A stretch of 18,798 nt of DNA from positions 1-18,798 of the forward strand of contig DASTNK010000183.1 in assembly GCA_035720945.1 (NCBI GenBank), read 5' to 3'. Both the position numbers and the translations under genes were made by a program. The stretch comes from SCQX01 sp035720945. Lineage in GTDB: Bacteria; Pseudomonadota; Gammaproteobacteria; Burkholderiales; Burkholderiaceae_B. Shown piece by piece: positions 14,076 to 18,798 of this stretch (within the stretch, counting starts at the first letter, position 1; every line of letters begins with the position of its first letter). The notes beneath the pieces are model-generated. The model saw only the letters and a program-made list of their open reading frames with translations. It ran no database searches and was not told the DNA's origin.

Positions 14076-16529
14076 TCAGCGAGCCGGGGGCGCCACCGCC
14101 GCGATCCGCGGCAGCGCTGATCCTGGAGGCTCGGCAAGCAGCAGCGTGGTCGGGGTCGCCAACGCCATCCCGGCCTCCCGCAGACGCCTGAGCACATCGA
14201 ACAACAAATCGCTGCGGATGCCGGAAGCCACGCGGGGCGAACCCACATAGCCCGTGACGACGAACAACAGACCGCTTGCATCCACGCCCTCGAGCAGCAC
14301 ACTGGGTGCCGGTTCATCCAGCACTCCCTCATGGCTCGCCAGGGCGTCAAGCATCAGGCTGCGCGCCTGCTCGGCATCGGTGGTGACCGGTATGGGCAGC
14401 CGGATCTGCACCCGGCCCAGCGGATTGGCGTGCGTCACGTTGCGCACGATCTTGGTGATGAACTCGGAATTCGGCACGATCACCGTGGAACGGTCCCACA
14501 TCTGGATCTCGGTGGCGCGCACGTTGATGCGGCGGATATCGCCCTCGACGTTGCTCAGGGACACCCAGTCGCCCACCTTGACCGGCCGCTCAGCAAGGAG
14601 AATCAGCCCGGATACGAAATTCTGCACCACCGCCTGCAGCCCGAAGCCGATGCCGACCGACAGGGCGCTGGCGATCCAGGCCACCCGCTCGAGCCCGATA
14701 CCGGCCGCCGACAAGGAGAGCGCCACGATGAGCACATAACCGGCGTACCCGAACAGCGTGGACGCCGAAGTCCGCATGCCAAGATCCAGACTCGTGGTGG
14801 GCAGGTAATTTTCCAGCAGCCAACGCTGGAGAACCCTCACGCCGCCAAAGCCAAGGATCAGCACCAACACGGCCAGCAGCACCGATGACGGACGGATTTG
14901 CGCCTCACCGATGGAAATGCCGGTGTACAGTTGATCGAATCGGTTCATCCATTCGGATGGCCCTTCACCGAAGGGGATCAACAAAAGTGTCACCGCGAAC
15001 AGGATGATGGCCACCCTGCTCAAGCCGGAAATCATCACCAGGAACTGGCTATGCGCGCTCAACAAGGGGCGTGGGCCACCCGCTTCGTTCGCCGCCCGCC
15101 GGATGACAGCCAACAAGCTGCCGCAGCCGTCATCGATGAGCACAGTCAGCAAATACGTGGCGCTCAACACCGTGGCGACCCAGATTACCTGCCGCACCAG
15201 GAAACTGCCGAATGCAACGTACCCCAACAGAATGCAGACCACGCTGACGATGATCGCCAGCCAGGCCAGGCCACCCAGCGCGGTCAGCCACAGCGGGTTG
15301 ACAGACACCGAATCCCTTTCAGCCTGTTTCCGGGCCAGACGACGCAAGCGGCCCGCACGCGCCATGCCGTGCGCCAGAACCAGGCTTACCAGCAAGCCAT
15401 CCGCGCAGTCGATGGCGACGATGACGCTCAGGCCCGCATTGACATCCGAGGCCAGGTGCTGCGCCAGCCAGCCCACTACGATGATCACTGCCAGGACCAC
15501 GGGATGCCAGCGCAAACCCCGCGCCACGAGGTCTCCGATGGCGGGTAACCGCCATGTGGGGCGATCAGGCGCCAGCAGAGCGCGCCCCAGACCCGCCACG
15601 GCGCCACCAAAGCACACCAGCCCCACCACTCTGCCCAACAGAGCGTTCATGGTGGTGGACAAATCCCCGGGCGAGCTCAAGCCGACGCACAACAGCCACG
15701 CGATGATACCCGGCACCACGACTGCCAATAACACCTGCGCCACGGCGAACAGCGAACGTCGCAACCGCCCCGAAGGCACCCGCGTGGTGGTGAGCCGCAT
15801 GAGCAGGCGCCCCGTCAGCACACGCAAACCCAGCACAGCCAGAATGGCCAGGGACAACCCGGCCAGCAACAGCCGCGGCACCGCCTGGTACAACCCCACT
15901 GCCTCATCGGACAAAGGCGCCACACGACGTAGATCGCGCGGCCATTCCGATTGCAGCCCTTCCCAGAAACGGCGCCCCAGAACGGAATCCGTGCGCTCTC
16001 CCAGGCGCGCCTGGAACTGCGAGCGACGCAGGGTCTGGATTTGTTCGACAGCCTGGCCGGCCTCAACGGTGATCAGCCGCGCCAGCTTGATTTGCGAGTC
16101 GAGCTTGGTACTGGAACGGCTGAGCTGGGTGCGCTGCGCCGCGACGTCCGGCGCCTCGGGCGCCCCGATCGGCGGCGGCCCCAGTTCGGCCAATCGGGCC
16201 TTGGCGCTGGTCAGTTCGGGATCGAGCTGCGTGACGGCCTTCTCGGCCTGCCCCTGCGCCTTCTGGACATCGAGACGCAGTTGCACTAGCTGATCATCGT
16301 CCAGCGAGCCCTTGAGGCTGTTCTGAACATGATCCATCTCGACCCGGGCGTGGTCCAGCGCCACCTCGACACTCTTCGGGACTTCCAGCGTCGTCGTGCC
16401 GCCGGCGCCGCGTGCCAGCGCCGGCATGGCGAGAGTCACCAACATGCCAAGCAAGACAAGACCCACCCGCCAGCGGCCGGCCCATTGCCCGGAGCGCGGC
16501 GCCCGTCGGGCAAGCAGCATCAGATTCAT
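14076..16529 (-). CDS. MscS-family mechanosensitive channel with large periplasmic domain (DUF3772-like)
   Basis: This 817-residue inner-membrane protein is expected to open under membrane tension and release solutes on hypo-osmotic shock. A signal peptide is likely at about 1-39 (hydrophobic core VGLVLLGMLVTLAMPALA). A helical, Glu/Gln-rich periplasmic region of coiled-coil character (about 50-200) matches the DUF3772 type. About ten hydrophobic helices then lie between 218 and 640. The MscS core is clear: pore helix AWIASALSVGIGFGLQ followed by NFVSGLILLAERPVKVGDWV (about 617-656), the beta domain with TVIVPNSEF (682-690) and a cytoplasmic C-terminal domain. It is smaller than MscK of E. 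coli (about 1,100 residues). It converges with recJ over a 37-base gap with no clear terminator. A TAAAAT box lies just upstream of its start. Confidence 0.88.
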   Translation of the reverse strand: MNLMLLARRAPRSGQWAGRWRVGLVLLGMLVTLAMPALARGAGGTTTLEVPKSVEVALDHARVEMDHVQNSLKGSLDDDQLVQLRLDVQKAQGQAEKAVTQLDPELTSAKARLAELGPPPIGAPEAPDVAAQRTQLSRSSTKLDSQIKLARLITVEAGQAVEQIQTLRRSQFQARLGERTDSVLGRRFWEGLQSEWPRDLRRVAPLSDEAVGLYQAVPRLLLAGLSLAILAVLGLRVLTGRLLMRLTTTRVPSGRLRRSLFAVAQVLLAVVVPGIIAWLLCVGLSSPGDLSTTMNALLGRVVGLVCFGGAVAGLGRALLAPDRPTWRLPAIGDLVARGLRWHPVVLAVIIVVGWLAQHLASDVNAGLSVIVAIDCADGLLVSLVLAHGMARAGRLRRLARKQAERDSVSVNPLWLTALGGLAWLAIIVSVVCILLGYVAFGSFLVRQVIWVATVLSATYLLTVLIDDGCGSLLAVIRRAANEAGGPRPLLSAHSQFLVMISGLSRVAIILFAVTLLLIPFGEGPSEWMNRFDQLYTGISIGEAQIRPSSVLLAVLVLILGFGGVRVLQRWLLENYLPTTSLDLGMRTSASTLFGYAGYVLIVALSLSAAGIGLERVAWIASALSVGIGFGLQAVVQNFVSGLILLAERPVKVGDWVSLSNVEGDIRRINVRATEIQMWDRSTVIVPNSEFITKIVRNVTHANPLGRVQIRLPIPVTTDAEQARSLMLDALASHEGVLDEPAPSVLLEGVDASGLLFVVTGYVGSPRVASGIRSDLLFDVLRRLREAGMALATPTTLLLAEPPGSALPRIAAVAPPAR

Positions 16530-16558
16530 TTTCGTGCTTTCACGCGTTGAGGTCGCCT

Positions 16559-16564
16559 ATTTTA
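16559..16564 (-). promoter_or_regulatory. Possible -10 box for the MscS-family gene
   Basis: The minus strand reads TAAAAT here, five of six consensus bases, and transcription would begin near 16552, about 23 bases before the start codon. No good -35 hexamer is visible 17 bases upstream. The 103-base gap between the EamA gene and the channel gene otherwise holds only weak inverted repeats. It suggests that the channel can be transcribed separately from the transporter upstream. Confidence 0.35.
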
Positions 16565-16632
16565 TGCTGTGGGGCTGACGACGCGCACGGCCTGAATGGA
16601 ACTGAAACAACAACGTTACAAGACGTGCTCGA

Positions 16633-17625
16633 TTACTCATTCCGATGAGCAACCGAGCGGGCGCCCGCGCTCGCCGACACCATCGGGAAGCGCGTGTCGC
16701 CCCGGGGCCGGCTTGCGGCGCCCCTTGCGGGCAAGGTAGCCAGCACCAGCCCCGCGAGGGCGATGGCGAACGACAGCGCATGCATGCCGGAAAAAGGCTC
16801 ACCCAGCGCCAGGACCCCAACGATCGCCGCGCTGACGGGCAGCAAGACGGTGAACACCCCGGCACGAGACGCCGGAATGGTCTTCAGACCCGTCATCCAG
16901 AGCCACACCGTCCATACGCTGGCAGCCAGGCTGTAAAAAAGCAGCAGCAACCAAATGGATGGCCGCACGGTGGTGAAGTCGAAATGCAACGCGGTGTAAA
17001 ACCCCAGCGGAGTCATCAGCGCGAACCCCCAGGCGTTGATGATGGCGCTGATGCGCTTCGGGCTGAGCACGCTGGTGAGTTGCTTGCCGATGACGGCGTA
17101 GAACCCCTCGCACAGCACGGAACAGAAGACAAACAGATCACCCAGCCAGACATGGCCGGAGACCGTGCCCGCATCGCCGGGATGCCGGGTCAACGCCAGC
17201 AGGCCAATGCCGACAACACCGCAGGCGATGGCCGCCAGCACACGGCGGCCGATCCGTTCCCCCAGGAATACGCGCCCCAGCACCGCCACCACTGCGGGGA
17301 TAACCGACATGATGACGCCCGCCGACACCGCACCGGTCATCATGACGCCGTACATCATGAAGATGGTGAACAGGAAATTCCCCAGGAACGACTCCAGGAA
17401 CACCAGGAGCCGGATGCGCGGCGACAGGGGTGGCTCGGCCCGGGGTTTGCGCCACCACCGCAGCATGGCGATGCCGCCTATGCCGAAACGCATCCACGCC
17501 AGCAGGAACACCGGGATCGCCAGCGCCAGCGGTTTGCTGAGCGCCACGTAGGCCCCCACCAGCGACATGCAGAGCGCCAGGCAGCCATAGGCCAGCATGC
17601 GGCTCGGATTCTGGGTGGGATTCAT
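16633..17625 (-). CDS. EamA/DMT-superfamily transporter
   Basis: This 330-residue inner-membrane protein shows about ten hydrophobic helices in two five-helix halves, the EamA pattern of the drug/metabolite transporter superfamily. Typical marks are ALAIPVFLLAWMRFGIGGIA in the first half and VFTVLLPVSAAIVGVLALGEPFSG in the second, where the conserved P and GE end each repeat (the first has IPAVVAVLGRVFLGERIG). The substrate cannot be read from sequence; amino acid or metabolite export is common in this family. The start is taken as ATG 17625 (MNPTQNPSRML), but no good ribosome site is visible. In-frame GTG 17652 or ATG 17529 are alternatives. It is divergent from prfB, and its C-terminal tail is Arg/Ser-rich and cytoplasmic. 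Confidence 0.85.
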   Translation of the reverse strand: MNPTQNPSRMLAYGCLALCMSLVGAYVALSKPLALAIPVFLLAWMRFGIGGIAMLRWWRKPRAEPPLSPRIRLLVFLESFLGNFLFTIFMMYGVMMTGAVSAGVIMSVIPAVVAVLGRVFLGERIGRRVLAAIACGVVGIGLLALTRHPGDAGTVSGHVWLGDLFVFCSVLCEGFYAVIGKQLTSVLSPKRISAIINAWGFALMTPLGFYTALHFDFTTVRPSIWLLLLFYSLAASVWTVWLWMTGLKTIPASRAGVFTVLLPVSAAIVGVLALGEPFSGMHALSFAIALAGLVLATLPARGAASRPRGDTRFPMVSASAGARSVAHRNE

Positions 17626-17965
17626 GGAGACGGCATATTCGAAAGGCGCCACACGCCCGGTCCGAAGCCACAAAAGCGGGCCTGCCGGAAGCAAGCATCC
17701 AACGATAGCACAGGCGGAACATGGGGATTGTGGCGACGCCCTGCCTGAGCCCCGGGGAAATGCCCCTTCGCGACCCTCCCCAAGCCCCCCCGTGGACGCA
17801 TCGGGTTAAAATCCGATGATCAACGAGCACGAGGCCCACAGCGTTATTCCCGAAACACCGCATTCGTGGGCCACGCCCTTGACGTCGCCTGATGCGGAAC
17901 GACCCGGAATCATCGCGACAACTCTGCCCGAATCCACCATCCACCCCCTCATTACCGGACACATC
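17626..17965. promoter_or_regulatory. 340-base divergent region between the EamA gene and prfB
   Basis: No gene is called here. On the plus strand TAAAAT (17807-17812) is a plausible prfB -10 box, giving a leader of about 150 bases, but no matching -35 is seen. On the minus strand TATCGT with an upstream TG (box at 17702-17707) is a weak extended -10 for the EamA gene. A C-rich stretch at 17763-17791 (G-rich on the minus strand) just upstream of TAAAAT fits the G-quadruplex pattern. From ATG 17816 the prfB frame is open without a stop; I treat this as leader because it has no RF2 counterpart. Confidence 0.4.
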
Positions 17966-18798
17966 ATGGAAGCCGAACGTCAAAATCAACTCGCCGCCCG
18001 CTTGGCCGACTACGCACAACGCGAGTCCGACCTACGGGGGTATCTTTGACTACGATGCCAAGTCCGAACGCCTGGCCGTCGTCAATGCCGAACTCGAATC
18101 CCCTGACGTCTGGAACGACCCCAAGCACGCCCAGGAACTGGGGCGCGAAAAGAAGAGCCTCGAACACATCGTCCTGACCCTGTCCGCGCTGGGAAAGGGG
18201 CTGGCTGACGCCGCCGAGCTGTTCGAGCTGGCCAGCGCCGACGAGGACGACGCCACGCTGCACGCCATCGAAGCCGACTGCGACGCCATGGGCGGGCAGA
18301 TCGAGGCGCTGGAGTTCCGCCGCATGTTCTCGAATCCGGCCGATCCGCTGAACTGCTTCCTCGACATCCAGTCCGGCGCCGGCGGCACGGAAGCCCAGGA
18401 CTGGGCCTCGATGCTGTTGCGCCAGTACCTGCATTACTGCGAGCGCAAGGGGTTCAAGGCCGAGGTCCTGGAAGAATCCGAGGGTGAAGTGGCGGGCATC
18501 AAATCGGCCACCATCAAGATCGAGGGCGACTACGCCTTCGGCTACCTGCGCACCGAATCCGGGGTGCACCGCCTCGTGCGCAAAAGCCCGTTCGATTCCG
18601 CCAACGGCCGCCACACGTCCTTCGCCAGCGTCTTCGTCTACCCCGAAGTGGACGACTCCATCGAGATCGACATCAACCCGAGCGACGTGCGCACCGACAC
18701 CTTCCGGGCCAGCGGCGCGGGCGGCCAGCACATCAACAAGACGGACTCCGCCGTACGCATCACGCACATGCCCAGCGGCATCGTCGTGCAGTGCCAGA
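17966..18798 (+). CDS. prfB: Peptide chain release factor 2, 3'-truncated, with programmed frameshift
   Basis: RF2 recognises UAA and UGA and triggers peptide release. The first 27 codons (17966-18046) end at CTT, followed by an in-frame TGA (18047-18049). A +1 shift continues in the frame from 18048 (GAC) as DYDAKSERL. This is the classical autoregulation in which low RF2 favours bypass of its own stop. The 277 residues present include the stop-codon-reading SPF tripeptide (207-209) and the catalytic GGQ (252-254), both placed as in E. coli RF2 (205-207 and 250-252). About 90 C-terminal residues lie beyond the window. The ATG at 17966 gives the family start MEAER, with a weak GGA upstream; the same frame is open back to 17816. 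lysS commonly follows in this group. Confidence 0.96.
18035..18050 (+). promoter_or_regulatory. prfB: Programmed +1 frameshift site of prfB
   Basis: The sequence CGGGGGTATCTTTGAC holds every element: a Shine-Dalgarno-like G-run (18036-18040), the three-base spacer TAT, the slippery codon CTT (18044-18046), and the in-frame stop TGA followed by C, the context least efficient for termination. The E. coli site differs only in having A before the five Gs. The internal G-run pairs with 16S rRNA and pushes the ribosome forward by one base. Confidence 0.96.

Overview
The window is GC-rich, gene-dense bacterial chromosome. It reads as Betaproteobacteria, order Burkholderiales, most like the Alcaligenaceae (Bordetella/Achromobacter relatives). 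The reasons are the lolC-lolD-tatD-comEC run, an RpfE-type gene overlapping recJ next to a large MscS-family channel, and prfB with the classical RF2 frameshift site. This placement is inferred from gene content and remembered protein similarity, not from a search. No rRNA, tRNA, CRISPR array, insertion sequence or phage gene was seen.

Layout, left to right. Positions 1-184 hold no complete gene: there is a TATAAT-like box reading out of the left edge and a strong stem-loop just after lpdV. From 185 to 5533, on the minus strand, lies a compact four-gene operon, bkdA1-bkdA2-bkdB-lpdV. It encodes the whole branched-chain 2-oxoacid dehydrogenase complex (E1 alpha, E1 beta, E2, E3), which turns the keto acids of valine, leucine and isoleucine into acyl-CoAs. 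E1 alpha and E1 beta look very close to the Pseudomonas putida proteins. E2 has an unusually long Ser/Thr/Ala-rich linker. A very GC-rich stem-loop fills the only sizeable gap inside the operon, between bkdA2 and bkdB. The 298 bases upstream (5534-5831) contain an AT-rich island with nested palindromes and paired direct repeats, a good candidate operator. No regulator gene lies beside it.

From 5832 to 11357, still on the minus strand, are comEC (DNA uptake channel), tatD (metal-dependent deoxyribonuclease), lolD and a single lolC/E-type permease gene. The lolC/lolD and lolD/tatD pairs overlap and are probably translationally coupled; comEC follows after 171 bases. From 11400 to 14038, on the plus strand, are an RpfE-family gene and recJ, overlapping by 31 bases; only 42 bases separate the RpfE gene from the divergent lolC. 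On the minus strand, 14076-16529 encodes an 817-residue MscS-family channel with a large N-terminal periplasmic region, and 16633-17625 a ten-helix EamA/DMT transporter. On the plus strand, the 3'-truncated prfB begins at 17966 and runs off the window. It carries an in-frame TGA that must be bypassed by +1 frameshifting.

Most of the window is conserved core genome (envelope lipoprotein traffic, DNA repair and uptake, osmotic protection, translation termination), with a catabolic bkd operon placed next to comEC. I found no clearly new multi-gene system. The most useful leads are non-coding: the bkd control region, two stem-loops placed 5-6 bases after stop codons, a comEC start codon preceded by a hairpin, a G-quadruplex motif upstream of prfB, and the bkdB linker.
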